A program made the position numbers and the translations under genes. DNA of 64,000 nt from JAFNAG01 sp963824985. GTDB lineage: Bacteria; Acidobacteriota; UBA6911. Within the stretch, counting starts at the first letter, position 1. Every line of letters begins with the position of its first letter. The stretch lies in NCBI GenBank assembly GCA_963824985.1, contig CAWGRQ010000038.1, positions 1 to 64,000 on the forward strand. Reading direction: 5' to 3'. Positions 36,630 to 45,735 of this stretch are shown here, piece after piece. The notes beneath the pieces are model-generated. The model made no database searches. It was not told where the DNA came from and worked only from the letters and a program-made list of their open reading frames with translations.

Positions 36630-38348
36630 ATGACGAAGTTCAATGCCCAGCCCAAAATTCCACCGGAATTTTGCCATAAGACCGAAACTACAGCTCATGA
36701 CCGATGGGTCGACCCGACAGGCCTGTCGCCGGACGACATCCGCCGCATGTTCTACGATCTGCAGATCCACGAGATTGAACTGACCATGCAGAATGAAGAG
36801 TTGAAGCGGATCGAGCTGGAACTGGAGGCAAGCAATGCCCGGTACGCCGACCTGTACGACACCTCCCCGGCCGGTCATTTCACGATCGGCTTTGCCGGGC
36901 AGATCGTCGACGCCAACCTAACCGCCGCTGCCATGTTGGGCCGGGAAAGGGGTGGGCTGCTCCACCATCTGTTCTCTGATTTCATCTGCCGGGACAGCCA
37001 GGGCACCTTTTGCCATTTCCGGAACCGGCTGTACGACACGGGTGAACGCCAGGAGTGTGAAATCCGGCTGGTGCGCGGAGATTTCTCCGAATTCTGGGTT
37101 CGCCTGCATGCCACGATTGACCGTGGGGAAAAAAGCGGCGCGCCCGCCTTCCGGATGGCCATGATGGATATCAACACCTACCGGGAGGCGCAAGAAGCTC
37201 TTCGAATGGCCGAAAGGCGATATCGAGAGGTTTTCGAAAGCGGTCGAGATGGCCTGGTGCTCTTTGATCCCGCCGGCCGATTTCTCGATTGCAATCAAGC
37301 CTACAGCTCCCTGGTCGGATATTCACTGGAGGAACTTAAGGAGCTGAGAGATTTCTATGTGATCACTCCCAGCCGCTGGTGGAAATGGGAAAATGAGGAG
37401 ATCTGGAACGGCCGGCTGCTTGGGCGCGGCTTCTCTGGCATTTATGAAAAGGAACTTATCCGCAAGGACGGCAGCATCTTCCCCATCGAAATCTCCTCGT
37501 ATGCCGTGCGGGACGATCAGGATCGGCTGATATACCTTTGCAGCGTGGCCCGCGACATTACCGAACGCAAGCGCGCCGAAGCGGAACGACAACGCCTTGA
37601 AGATCAGATTCAGCACGTGCAGAAACTCGAGAGCCTCGGCACCCTCGCCGGCGGCATTGCTCATGATTTCAATAATATCCTGCTGGTCATCCTGGGTAAC
37701 GCGGACCTGGTCGGCAAGGAAATTCCCGAGCACTCGCCTGCGCGGTCGAGCCTCGAGAACATCATATCGGCGACCCGCCGGGCCGCCAGCCTCACGGGGC
37801 AGATGCTGGCCTATTCCGGCAAGGGACAGTTTGAGATCCGGCCGGTCAACCTGAGCGAAGTGGCGCAGGAGATCGCCAGGCTGCTGGAAACTTCCGTTTC
37901 CAAAAGTGCGGTCTTGAGCATGCAACTCGATCAGGGATTACCCCCAATCGATGCCGACTCCTCTCAGATCCAGCAAATCATCATGAACCTGATCCTGAAC
38001 GCTGCTGAGGCCCTGGACAAGCAGGATGGAGGCAAAATAACCATGTGCACGGGAGTCGAGCAGTGCACTCGGGAATATCTGGAAAGAAGCCGGCTGCCGC
38101 AAAAGCCGGCGGCGGGCCCGTACGTTTTTCTGGAGGTCTCGGACAACGGGTGCGGCATGGATAAGGTGACCCAGGAATATCTCTTCGATCCCTTTTTCAC
38201 GACCAAGTTCACGGGCCGCGGTCTGGGAATGTCGGCGGTGCTCGGAATTGTGCGTGGCCACAACGGAGCCATCATCATCGACAGTTCACCCGGAGCGGGG
38301 ACTACGGTCCGCGTATTGTTCCCGCCGGCGCCAGAGCAGCAGAAATAA
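36630..38348 (+). CDS. PAS-domain sensor histidine kinase
   Basis: 572 residues, no transmembrane segment, so cytoplasmic. An N-terminal helix (DLQIHEIELTMQNEELKRIELELEAS) leads to two PAS domains at about 70-190 and 195-315. The dimerisation/phospho-acceptor domain has H345 in TLAGGIAHDFNNILLVILGNADL, and the ATPase domain carries the N box (QIIMNLILNAAEAL), G1 (DNGCGM) and G2 (GRGLGMSAVLGIV). The HDFNN variety is typical of kinases that often end in a receiver domain, absent here. Its likely partners are the response regulators 1.3-2.8 kb upstream, although only the first has a phosphorylatable receiver. Confidence 0.93.
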   Translation: MTKFNAQPKIPPEFCHKTETTAHDRWVDPTGLSPDDIRRMFYDLQIHEIELTMQNEELKRIELELEASNARYADLYDTSPAGHFTIGFAGQIVDANLTAAAMLGRERGGLLHHLFSDFICRDSQGTFCHFRNRLYDTGERQECEIRLVRGDFSEFWVRLHATIDRGEKSGAPAFRMAMMDINTYREAQEALRMAERRYREVFESGRDGLVLFDPAGRFLDCNQAYSSLVGYSLEELKELRDFYVITPSRWWKWENEEIWNGRLLGRGFSGIYEKELIRKDGSIFPIEISSYAVRDDQDRLIYLCSVARDITERKRAEAERQRLEDQIQHVQKLESLGTLAGGIAHDFNNILLVILGNADLVGKEIPEHSPARSSLENIISATRRAASLTGQMLAYSGKGQFEIRPVNLSEVAQEIARLLETSVSKSAVLSMQLDQGLPPIDADSSQIQQIIMNLILNAAEALDKQDGGKITMCTGVEQCTREYLERSRLPQKPAAGPYVFLEVSDNGCGMDKVTQEYLFDPFFTTKFTGRGLGMSAVLGIVRGHNGAIIIDSSPGAGTTVRVLFPPAPEQQK

Positions 38349-38382
38349 TCCTGCGCCGCGCAATTCAAAACGAATGACATCA

Positions 38383-38462
38383 CAGCCCGCATTTCTCAAC
38401 AGCTTTTCATGCGCCGTGGCGCACCCTGTGACGCATGAAAAGCTGTTGAGAAATGCGGGCTG
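38383..38462. repeat. Perfect 31-bp inverted repeat with GCCGTGGCGC loop
   Basis: CAGCCCGCATTTCTCAACAG continuing to CATGCG (38383-38413) is matched exactly by 38432-38462; the 18-bp loop reads CCGTGGCGCACCCTGTGA. The loop plus the start of the right arm recur at 52791 and near 27230. It follows the histidine kinase and can terminate transcription. Confidence 0.9.
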
Positions 38463-38486
38463 GAAAGGCAGTGCGCGGTGCCGGGA

Positions 38487-38640
38487 TTCGCTCATTCTGG
38501 AGAGCCCCTGGGACCTGGAAGAACACGGGCCGGGCGTTGCAGCGCCGGGTCCATTGGGCCCGCAAAACCCTGCACTCGGATCCGATCCGTGCTCTTCCCT
38601 GTTCTTCCGTGTGCCGCGATATCCTGCAATCCTTTATTCG
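38487..38640. repeat. H-family palindromic repeat
   Basis: CTGGAAGAACACGGGCCGGGC facing GCTCTTCCCTGTTCTTCCGTG, with a GGATCCGATCCG centre. Begins GGGATTCGCTCATTCTGGA, also seen at 23630. Confidence 0.65.
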
Positions 38641-38653
38641 AGAGCAGAGCGGA

Positions 38654-39325
38654 TCAGAACGCGATCGCGGCGCCGATCGAAACGCGGTAAAAATTCCAGT
38701 CCGAAAGACCGAACCCCTTGTCGCTGCCGTTGGCGCCCACGCCCCTGAAGAAGCGGACATCGCCTCGGATGCCAATCCGTTTTATCGGGTAAAAGTATAC
38801 CCCGCCGGCGATGTCGATCACGCCTCGGTTATCCACGTCACTGAAGCTGAGATGCTCGGCGAACTCGTCGATCTGCGACCGCATCAGCCCGCCGCCGATC
38901 AGGCCGTAGGGGCGAATTCTCATGTTTTCACCGATGAAAAAGGTCGGCCCCACGACAAAATTCAGCGTCGCGGTCAAAAGGTTGCTCGAGGCGCCGGACC
39001 GGACGACGTTGGCGAAGCTCTCGTAAAACTGCGGGTTGTAACCGAAATCCGCCTCGCCCGCCAGGATGCCGGGCCCCCAGAAAAGGAGCGACGCGCCGTA
39101 CGATTTCGGTTTGGCGGTGCTGCTGCCAGTCTGGGAGATGGCATCAAGCAGGGACCCGCCCGCGTTGAATCCAAAGAACGGAACAATCGCGTCTTGAGGC
39201 GTGTCTTTCTTGATGTCTTCAAGAGTTTTTGCCGGCTTCGTCTGTTGCGCCTGCTGCGCGGCAGCCAGAGCGGGAATGAGTGCCAACGCGAGAATCACCG
39301 CAACCACAAGTTTCCTGAAATCCAT
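38654..39325 (-). CDS. Outer-membrane beta-barrel protein
   Basis: 223 residues with an N-terminal signal peptide (LVVAVILALALIPALAAAQ, cleaved near residue 23). The mature part alternates short amphipathic strands and turns: ADFGYNPQFYESFANVV, LTATLNFVVGPTFF, RIRPYGLIGGGLM, IDIAGGVYFYPIKRIGIRGDVRFFRG, ending WNFYRVSIGAAIAF with a C-terminal phenylalanine typical of outer-membrane proteins. It fits the OmpW/porin-like small barrel superfamily. No operon partner. Function not known. Confidence 0.82.
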   Translation of the reverse strand: MDFRKLVVAVILALALIPALAAAQQAQQTKPAKTLEDIKKDTPQDAIVPFFGFNAGGSLLDAISQTGSSTAKPKSYGASLLFWGPGILAGEADFGYNPQFYESFANVVRSGASSNLLTATLNFVVGPTFFIGENMRIRPYGLIGGGLMRSQIDEFAEHLSFSDVDNRGVIDIAGGVYFYPIKRIGIRGDVRFFRGVGANGSDKGFGLSDWNFYRVSIGAAIAF

Positions 39326-39889
39326 ATATTCTCCTCCCCTTTCCTGAACGGGTTCGATCGTTTGCGTGTAATGGAGTTTAACCGCCAGCCAGATGCCCTG
39401 GAGCTCTATGGCGCTTTTCGGAGTCAGATCGACGACAGATTACAGATACGATGATTGATTGTCCCGGCGCCTGGATATTGAAAGCCGATGTCGGATGATT
39501 GATCATATTGCCCCCTGGGCTCCCGTTCGGAGCACGATGCCCGAACGAGCAACGAACTTATCGGCGATTTCTTTTGATTACTGAAAGAAGATTTGGTCTT
39601 CAACGATGGTAATTGTTGCCCTTAACCCGCATGATTCACGAAGCAGGACATTGCAGGACGCGGATGAACGCGGATGAACGCGGATTGGATCCGTGTGCGG
39701 GGCTTTTGCGGGCCCGCGGGGCCCGGCGCTTCGCGCCGGTCATCATTATCCGGCGCGGACTGTCAAACGCTCAATCTGTTGAATCAAAGAAATCCGTGGC
39801 AGTTTATTGCGGTCTCTGACCACAGGGCTAAACAGATACGAAGGGGTGCATCGGCGCGGCGCCCATGGAACAGGCCTCTGCAAAACCGA
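39326..39889. other. Gene-free stretch with H- and S-like repeats
   Basis: An H-family unit lies at 39655-39735 (GCGGATGAACGCGGATGAACG, then GGATCCGTGTGCGGGG), and a degenerate S unit at 39783-39805 (AAAGAAATCCGTGGCAG). No gene is seen. Confidence 0.55.
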
Positions 39890-40885
39890 TCAGGCGCCGG
39901 AGGAATCGCTCCCGGCGCGGGATGCTTCCGACATGGCCCGCCAGACGCATTTGCTGATCTGGATGTCCTGGACGGCAACCCCGGTAAGATCGACAACCGT
40001 GATCTCGTCGTCGGACTGACGCTGCAGACTGGGCTCGCGAATGGCGGTTCCCAATTCGACCAATCGCTCCCGCCGGATCAGCCCGGCCTTGAGCGCCCGA
40101 AAGGCCTCGCCTCGAAGAAGACACTGAGAGATGCTGTCGACGACCACCCGGTCGGCCAGCTTCAGGATCGCGGGGTCCAGTTCCTGTTTTTCCGGGGTGT
40201 CGGATCCCATCGCCGTGATGTGCGTCCCCTTGCGGATCATTTCCGCCCGGAGCAGCGGCCTGCAGGAAGGGGTCGCGGTGACGATGAGCGAGCAGGTGGC
40301 GGCGATCTCTTGCGCATCCAGGGTGGTCCGGACCGCGAAGCCGCGCTTTTCCATTTCCTCTTTGTACTTCTCCAGTTCCGGATGATCCACCCCCCACACC
40401 ACGGCCTCGCGCACGTCCCGGACATGCCGCAGGTATTCCAGCTGCATGCGGCCCTGTACGCCGGCGCCGAAAATTCCGACGCGCTGAACGTGCCGAGGGG
40501 CAAAATATTTCGCCGCCACCGCGCCGGCCGCCGCGGTTCGGACCTGGGTGAGATGCCCTTCGTCCAGCAAAAGGCACAGGGGCATGCCGGTCGTGCGGCT
40601 GAAAAGCAGCATCATGCCGGAACCCGTGGGCAGGCCGATTCTGGCATTGTCGTAAAAACCCGAGGCAATTTTGATGACGAAGTAATCGTCCCCGTGAATA
40701 TATCCATACTTGATGTGGACGTCGCCCGGAGGTTCTTCAAAGATCAGTTCCCCAACGGGGGGCACCTCCACGCGGCCTTGTGAAAAGGCCACAAACCCGT
40801 CCTCGATCTCGCCGATGATCCGGCGAACATCGATGCCGCTAAGGATTTCATTGATTTGAGAGCGATTGAGTATGATCGGCATCAT
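39890..40885 (-). CDS. Ornithine cyclodeaminase/mu-crystallin family enzyme
   Basis: 331 residues (an ATG at 40882, better placed behind GGGAGGA, would give 330). Signatures of the family: GLPTGSGMMLLFSRTTGMPLCLLLDEGHLTQVRTAAAGA with the substrate-binding Lys/Arg region, and the dinucleotide motif GIFGAGVQGRMQLEYL. Members deaminate ornithine to proline or reduce imines with NAD(P). The conserved ITAMGSDTPEKQELD block supports the call. It is preceded by an SLC13-type transporter on the same strand with 21 bp between them, so the pair probably imports and converts one amino or keto acid. Confidence 0.88.
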   Translation of the reverse strand: MMPIILNRSQINEILSGIDVRRIIGEIEDGFVAFSQGRVEVPPVGELIFEEPPGDVHIKYGYIHGDDYFVIKIASGFYDNARIGLPTGSGMMLLFSRTTGMPLCLLLDEGHLTQVRTAAAGAVAAKYFAPRHVQRVGIFGAGVQGRMQLEYLRHVRDVREAVVWGVDHPELEKYKEEMEKRGFAVRTTLDAQEIAATCSLIVTATPSCRPLLRAEMIRKGTHITAMGSDTPEKQELDPAILKLADRVVVDSISQCLLRGEAFRALKAGLIRRERLVELGTAIREPSLQRQSDDEITVVDLTGVAVQDIQISKCVWRAMSEASRAGSDSSGA

Positions 40886-40906
40886 TCCTCCCGGGCAGAA
40901 CCCAAG

Positions 40907-42430
40907 CTAAACCATTCCCAGTAACGGACACAGAATGCGCAGCAGGATCAGCAGCAGGATGAAACCGGCAGCATCCAGGATCACGCCGGCGCGGAACATC
41001 TGGACTACCGTAATTTTCCCCGACCCGTAAACAATCGCGTTGGGCGGAGTGGAAACCGGCAGCATGAACGCGAGGCTCGAACCTATGGTGGCACCGATCG
41101 CGGGAGGAATCGGCGACACGCCGGCGGCACCGGCCACGGCGATCGAGATCGGCACCACCATGCTGGCCGCTGCCGTGTTGGACGTTGTTTCCGTAATCAG
41201 AATCGCAAACAGCATCGATATCGCGGTGAGCGTCCACACCCCTGCGTCGCCGCCCGAACCAAGAAGCCCGTCAGCCAGTCTCTTGGCCAAACCGGTCGAG
41301 TACATGAGACCGCCAAGACTCAAACCTCCGCCAAACAGCAGAATCGTCCCCCAGTCGATGTTGACCGCCTCGCGCCACTCGAGCGCCCCGCGCGGCGGAT
41401 CCCAGCGTACCGGAATCAGGAAAAGCAGGGCGCCGGCCAGAAGCGCGACCACTCCTTCATGGAGGCGGGTGCTCAGCAACCGGTACAGCGGGCTCTCTGT
41501 CCCTTGAATCAACGCCACAAAACCCGGCAGCACCCAGAGAATCACCGCCATGAAAAACGCCCCCATGGTGTAGGTCTGGGCACGGCCCCATGAGGGGAGG
41601 CCGTTCTTCAGGCCCGCCGTAGCATCCACGCCTTTAAACATGCGGCGGGGCGCCGGATGCATGATCCGCATCTGTATGCAGAGAACGGCAAACATCACGA
41701 TGGCGACCGGCACGCCGAGCAGCATCCATTCAAAAAACGGGATGCGGCGTCCCGCCAGCGTGTCCATCATGCCCAGGCCGATAAGGTTGGGCGGAGTCCC
41801 GACCGGAGTGGCCAGCCCTCCGATCGATGCGCTGTACGCGATCATCAGCATGAGGCCGGTGGCATAGTTGCGGCAGGCCCGCCGCCCCTCCGGCCCGTCC
41901 TCCGCATAGATCCGGGTCAGCGCATCGCCGACCCCGATGGCAATCGGGAAAAAGATGGCGGCCGCGGCCGTGTTGCTGATCCACATCGAGAGCAGTGCCA
42001 CGGCGCCGCCCATGGCCAGACGGATGCGCCCCGGCGACTGGCCGATGGCCGGCGACTGCAGAATGGCGAGGGCGAACCGCCGGTCCAGCCCGTTGACCGT
42101 CATGGCCTGCGCGATCAGGAAACTGCCGAGAAACACGAAAATGATCGGATCGCCGAAATAGCGAAAGATATCCCTTGCTTCTCCGATCCCGAACAGCACG
42201 CACAGCGCCGGCCCCAACAGAGCGGTAGCGGGAATAGGGATGGCTTCCGTGACCCAGAAAACAATTACCAGCACCAGGACCGATGCCAGTCTCCTCTGTT
42301 CAGCGGGCAGGCCGGGAAGCAGAGTGAAAGTTATGAGCCCGGCCAGCGGTCCGGCAATCAGACCGGCCCGGCGCCGCCAGAGATCGAATCGGGTTTCTCC
42401 CTCGGAAATGGTCTCAGTGATCGGAGGCAT
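40907..42430 (-). CDS. SLC13/DASS family sodium-dependent anion transporter
   Basis: 507 residues from the ATG at 42430; longer in-frame extensions are rejected because they have no membrane helices. About eleven hydrophobic segments are visible, with the family motifs SNTAAAAIFFPIA (in WISNTAAAA) and the second SNT-like ETTSNTAAASMVVPI, which form the Na+ and substrate sites. ATPVGTPPNLIGLGM and PVSTPPNAIVYGSG are also typical. Members import dicarboxylates, sulfate or related anions with sodium. The next gene is an ornithine-cyclodeaminase-like enzyme. Confidence 0.9.
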   Translation of the reverse strand: MPPITETISEGETRFDLWRRRAGLIAGPLAGLITFTLLPGLPAEQRRLASVLVLVIVFWVTEAIPIPATALLGPALCVLFGIGEARDIFRYFGDPIIFVFLGSFLIAQAMTVNGLDRRFALAILQSPAIGQSPGRIRLAMGGAVALLSMWISNTAAAAIFFPIAIGVGDALTRIYAEDGPEGRRACRNYATGLMLMIAYSASIGGLATPVGTPPNLIGLGMMDTLAGRRIPFFEWMLLGVPVAIVMFAVLCIQMRIMHPAPRRMFKGVDATAGLKNGLPSWGRAQTYTMGAFFMAVILWVLPGFVALIQGTESPLYRLLSTRLHEGVVALLAGALLFLIPVRWDPPRGALEWREAVNIDWGTILLFGGGLSLGGLMYSTGLAKRLADGLLGSGGDAGVWTLTAISMLFAILITETTSNTAAASMVVPISIAVAGAAGVSPIPPAIGATIGSSLAFMLPVSTPPNAIVYGSGKITVVQMFRAGVILDAAGFILLLILLRILCPLLGMV

Positions 42431-42690
42431 GCCCGTCAATGTATCCTCGCGGCAGGGCGGAAGGCAACGTAAAAGGCTGAGCGAAAACCGTGAAAATCGC
42501 GCACCCTGACGCCCCCGTGGATCAGTAATATCCATTGAGGAAACGGTCCGGACCCCTGCGTAGTTTCCGGCTCCGCTGGAGACATGCGGGTTTCGTCGCT
42601 TCCTGGCCATTCTGCACGCAGATTTGGGAGTGGACAGATGCTCTGCAGAAGGCAGGGCCGCACTCGGCGGATCAGCCGGTCATCTCAGAT

Positions 42691-42830
42691 TCAGGGTGAT
42701 TGCAGGTATGGGAGATTCCTGAACTGGTCGACACTGAGACCGGCCAGACGAATGATAGCGCGGAGAGTTCACCGGTCCAATTCGGGGTGGTCTGGCACAA
42801 CAACCCGGGTGAAAGGTCCTTCGCGGCGAA
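42691..42830 (-). pseudogene. HicA-like toxin remnant with an internal stop
   Basis: Reading 42830 to 42691 gives HGSHLILRREGPFTRVVVPDHPELDR, then a TGA, then TLRAIIRLAGLSVDQFRNL in the same frame. This is the C-terminal half of HicA (GSHxIL...VVVP.H...L..GTLRAIIRLAGLS). The stop at 42769-42771 sits where the Gly codon of the RGTL motif would be (GGA to TGA). The N-terminal part is missing and no HicB antitoxin lies beside it. HicA is an mRNA-cleaving toxin; this copy is inactive. Confidence is limited by the short length. Confidence 0.6.
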
Positions 42831-42928
42831 GGATCAAATGGCTTCCGTGCTGGTGCCAGGCGAGAAAGGCGCGGGCAATCTGTTGCGGAATGTCAGATTG
42901 CGGTACGTGACTGCGGCTTGAAACAGAT

Positions 42929-42952
42929 TCAGGGGGCCTCGCAGCCCCCTGA
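42929..42952 (-). terminator. Probable terminator of the tRNA-fMet gene
   Basis: TCAGGGGG and CCCCCTGA pair around CCTCGCAG, 40 bp downstream of the tRNA; the following T-tract is weak on the minus strand. Confidence 0.45.
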
Positions 42953-42991
42953 TTATGAATGACTTATAAATTTTGCTGTATATGAATGCTT

Positions 42992-43068
<77 letters not shown>

Positions 43069-43079
43069 ATACGGAAAAG

Positions 43080-43108
43080 ATTATAGGGGTATCGCGACGC
43101 AGAGTCAA
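43080..43108 (-). promoter_or_regulatory. Sigma-70-type promoter of the initiator tRNA
   Basis: Read on the minus strand: TTGACT (43108-43103), 17 bp, TATAAT (43085-43080). Transcription would start around 43073, just before the tRNA 5' end at 43068. Confidence 0.85.
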
Positions 43109-43188
43109 GCGGTACCTCAATGAAATCAAGCAACTGGAGAAACGGCCCGGGATCACCGGCTCTCTATTTATCCTGATGCAGGGCTTCG

Positions 43189-44064
43189 TTATACCTTCCG
43201 TTTCTCAAGGAGATAAAAGGCACGCAGGTGGCCCTCTTCCTCCGCAACCCAAAAGTCGGTGGCGACATATCCCTTCTTGAAATAATTGCGGAACACCTGT
43301 CGCATCTTCCCCTGCCATTCCAGCGCCACTCCGAGGTTGCGCACTTTGATATCCGGGAGGTTGTAGGGGACTTCGAACAGCATTCGATCGGCCGTGAGAT
43401 TCAGCTTGAGGGGCGAGCTCGCGGTCATGCCCGGCGCCAGATCCTCCAGGTGATTTACGAGTGCGTATTTTTTCAGGTGCTTGTGCACATCGTGGCGCGG
43501 CGGACCCGATTCCAGCCGCTCTTCGACATGGGGACTCTTCAGATCCCAGTGGGCCATGAACCGGTCGGTAGGCAACCCCCGGTGGAGTTGACTGGTCGTC
43601 TCGCCGTAAAAGTTTTCGTGATAGGAAGCCGACCAGGCACCCAGCTTCCCAAGGCCGAAATAGGCATTCAGCGGCTGCATGGGATCGAAGGTCCAGGTGA
43701 TGACGTTCTGCTTTCGCCGCAGAGCCTCTTTGCGCTGCGCCAACTTCAGCCGGTACCCGACATCGAAATTGCGGTATGCGGCGCGCACTCCCAACATGTG
43801 GGAATGCTGCAGCGCCTCGCCATTCTCGAAACCACAAACGCTCCAGCAAAAGCCGATCAGCTCCCCGAGGCTGTTGTAGGCGCCCAGAGAAATCGAACCG
43901 TGCCGATCCGCGGCAATCATCAGACCGATCGGCACCACATCCACATCCTCGCAGTGCCAGACTTCGCGTTGGATGTCCATACAGGTCTGGTAGTCGGACA
44001 GGTTGCGGAACGGACCGATCGTGATCTTGATTTCTTCCCTCTTCTTGCGTTTCACCGGAGTCAT
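43189..44064 (-). CDS. GNAT superfamily N-acetyltransferase (COG3375-like)
   Basis: 291 residues; ATG at 44064 has GGAGGAG 9 bp upstream. The N-terminal ~165 residues are the GNAT-like part: SDYQTCMDIQREVW, then LIGFCWSVCGFENGEALQHSHMLGV and RNFDVGYRLKLAQRKEAL, followed by TWTFDPMQPLNAYFGLGKLG. This block is distinctive of the COG3375 predicted acetyltransferases. The C-terminal ~120 residues are a second beta-rich domain. It starts 30 bp after NamZ on the same strand, so it probably belongs to the same transcript. Substrate unknown. Confidence 0.82.
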   Translation of the reverse strand: MTPVKRKKREEIKITIGPFRNLSDYQTCMDIQREVWHCEDVDVVPIGLMIAADRHGSISLGAYNSLGELIGFCWSVCGFENGEALQHSHMLGVRAAYRNFDVGYRLKLAQRKEALRRKQNVITWTFDPMQPLNAYFGLGKLGAWSASYHENFYGETTSQLHRGLPTDRFMAHWDLKSPHVEERLESGPPRHDVHKHLKKYALVNHLEDLAPGMTASSPLKLNLTADRMLFEVPYNLPDIKVRNLGVALEWQGKMRQVFRNYFKKGYVATDFWVAEEEGHLRAFYLLEKRKV

Positions 44065-44094
44065 GGGCCTACTCCTCCTCTGAGGATTCCGTCT

Positions 44095-45315
44095 TCACTG
44101 GTAGATTAATACCCTCTGTCGCCTGGAAAGAAAGTCCCGCATTGCCCCCGCCGCGGCGCCCAGTACGTTCGCGGGCGGCTCGCCCTGCTTGAGGGCTTCC
44201 ACCGCCTGCTGGTTGCCGAGCAGGCGGATCGTCTTATCGATCTCGAATTTGTCGGGATAAAGCTTGTGCAGGACGGAGATCAGAGTCAGCCCCGCCAGCA
44301 CGGAGTGAAACGCCTTGCGGTCGGTCAGGATGAGATTGACCCCGCCGCACTGCTGGCCCTTGAACACGCTGGCCGTGGGCGTAAACTGGATCGGGACGAA
44401 TTCGATGCCCGGAATTCCGGCCTCTCTCAGGGCCGCCGCCAGACGGCGCGGCTCCACCCAGGGAGCTCCGATCACCTCAAACGGAGTGTCGGTTCCCCGC
44501 CCCACGGAGACATTGGTCGCTTCCAGCAGGCAGACACCCGGGTACAGGAGCGCCTCCAGCAGGCTGCGCATGTTGGGCGAAGGGTTCACCCAGAGCTGTC
44601 CCGTATCGTTGAAATAAAAGTTCCGCCGCCACCCTTCCATTTCGATTACCCGCAGGTCGGCGCCGATCTTTTTTTCGGCGTTGAAATAGCGCGCCAGTTC
44701 CCCCATCGTCATTCCGTGCCGGACCGGCAGCGGCATGTAGCCGACGAAGGAGGTCTTGTCGGCATCCAGCATCGGCCCTTCCACGTCCAGGCCCCCGATC
44801 GGGTTCGGCCGGTCCAGTATATAAAATGGAATCCCGGCTCGGGCCGCCTCTTCCATGCAGTAGGCCATGGTCGTCGCGTATGTGTAGAACCTGGCGCCGA
44901 CATCCTGGATATCGTAAACCAGAACATCCAGACCCTTGAGCACCTCCGGGCGCGGCCGCAACGTTTCCCCGTACAGGCTGTGAACCGGCAGCCCGGTAAC
45001 CTCATCCACCGACGATTCGATCCGGCTGTCCATCCCCCCCCTGATGCCGTGTTCCGGGCTGAACAGCGCCACCAGCTTGCAGGTCTCTGATTTGAAGAGC
45101 AGGTCGATCGTGGTTGCGCCATCCGCGGCCAGACCGGTGTGATTGGTCACCAGGCCGAGGCGCTTGCCGGCCAGGGGGGCGAAGCCCTGCCGGCGCAAAA
45201 CATCGATGCCGTTCAACACACGGGGGGCCCGGTCTCCGGCCCGGGATGCACCCGATGCGCCACAGAATGCCAGAATCGTCAGCCCGGCCATCCGCCGGAA
45301 GGACCGCAGATTCAT
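44095..45315 (-). CDS. namZ: Exported exo-beta-N-acetylmuramidase (DUF1343/NamZ family)
   Basis: 406 residues from the ATG at 45315, preceded by GGAG. A signal peptide (MAGLTILAFCGASGASRA) is followed by the family core: GKRLGLVTNHTGLAADGATTIDLLF, ALFSPEHGIRG with the conserved SPEHG, VLVYDIQDVGARFYTYATTMAYCMEEA, and ILDRPNPIGG. NamZ enzymes release terminal MurNAc from peptidoglycan fragments, so they work in cell-wall recycling or scavenging. The C-terminal domain (ATNVSVGRGTDTPFEVIGAPW) is also present. Downstream neighbour is the GNAT enzyme. A hairpin element lies upstream, between it and the glc genes. Confidence 0.88.
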   Translation of the reverse strand: MNLRSFRRMAGLTILAFCGASGASRAGDRAPRVLNGIDVLRRQGFAPLAGKRLGLVTNHTGLAADGATTIDLLFKSETCKLVALFSPEHGIRGGMDSRIESSVDEVTGLPVHSLYGETLRPRPEVLKGLDVLVYDIQDVGARFYTYATTMAYCMEEAARAGIPFYILDRPNPIGGLDVEGPMLDADKTSFVGYMPLPVRHGMTMGELARYFNAEKKIGADLRVIEMEGWRRNFYFNDTGQLWVNPSPNMRSLLEALLYPGVCLLEATNVSVGRGTDTPFEVIGAPWVEPRRLAAALREAGIPGIEFVPIQFTPTASVFKGQQCGGVNLILTDRKAFHSVLAGLTLISVLHKLYPDKFEIDKTIRLLGNQQAVEALKQGEPPANVLGAAAGAMRDFLSRRQRVLIYQ

Positions 45316-45464
45316 GTTGATCTCCACTGTAAGGCGCGATTATACATCAACACACCCTGCACAGACAGTCTTTGAAAAAGTGGGTTTTCCCGGACACGGA
45401 TCTTCTCCTGAACGCAGATCTCCGACCCTGACCGGCTCGACAAAATCAATGGGTCAAAAAAACA

Positions 45465-45500
45465 AAAACGCCACGGATTTCACGGATTCCACAGATTCAG
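45465..45500. repeat. S-family repeat unit (outer left arm)
   Basis: AAAAACGCCACGGATTTCACG followed by GATTCCACAGATT; its inverted counterpart is at 46033-46072, so the pair brackets the GxxExxY remnant and hairpin copy 6. Confidence 0.8.
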
Positions 45501-45735
45501 AAAACCCGGAGGATCCCACGTTTGAACTGGAGCAACCTGGCGCCGAAGTTGAGGAGCAGCGCCAGCCGGAGTCCCATGGCGGTCGGGTAATGCAAATCTG
45601 GCGCGCGGCGTTCTGCGATGAGGGCGGTCGAGGTCTTGATTTCAGATCGGTGCCTGCCGTTCAGCGAAGTGTTTGCCGCCCGGTCAGTTCCAATTCGAGC
45701 GCGCGTTCGTATTCGATTCCCGGGATCCGGATCCC
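45497..45735 (-). pseudogene. GxxExxY-family protein remnant, truncated at hairpin copy 6
   Basis: Read from 45735 downwards, the pieces GIEYERALELELTGRQ, then after frame breaks KTSTALIAERRAPD and TAMGLRLALLLNFGARLLQFKRGI, match the order of the GxxExxY family: the YEEALAxEL helix, the middle, and the terminal TGLxLGLLINFG...FKRxx. The N-terminal G-x-x-E-x-x-Y segment is nearly at the border of the hairpin element starting at 45736, so the gene seems cut there. The family is a small group of proteins thought to be nuclease-like; function not established. The match is by eye. Confidence 0.6.

Noticed and set aside
42431..42610. A 60-residue N-terminal extension of the SLC13 transporter
   Set aside because: It has no membrane segment or ribosome site and is arginine-rich; the ATG at 42430 starts at the conserved region.
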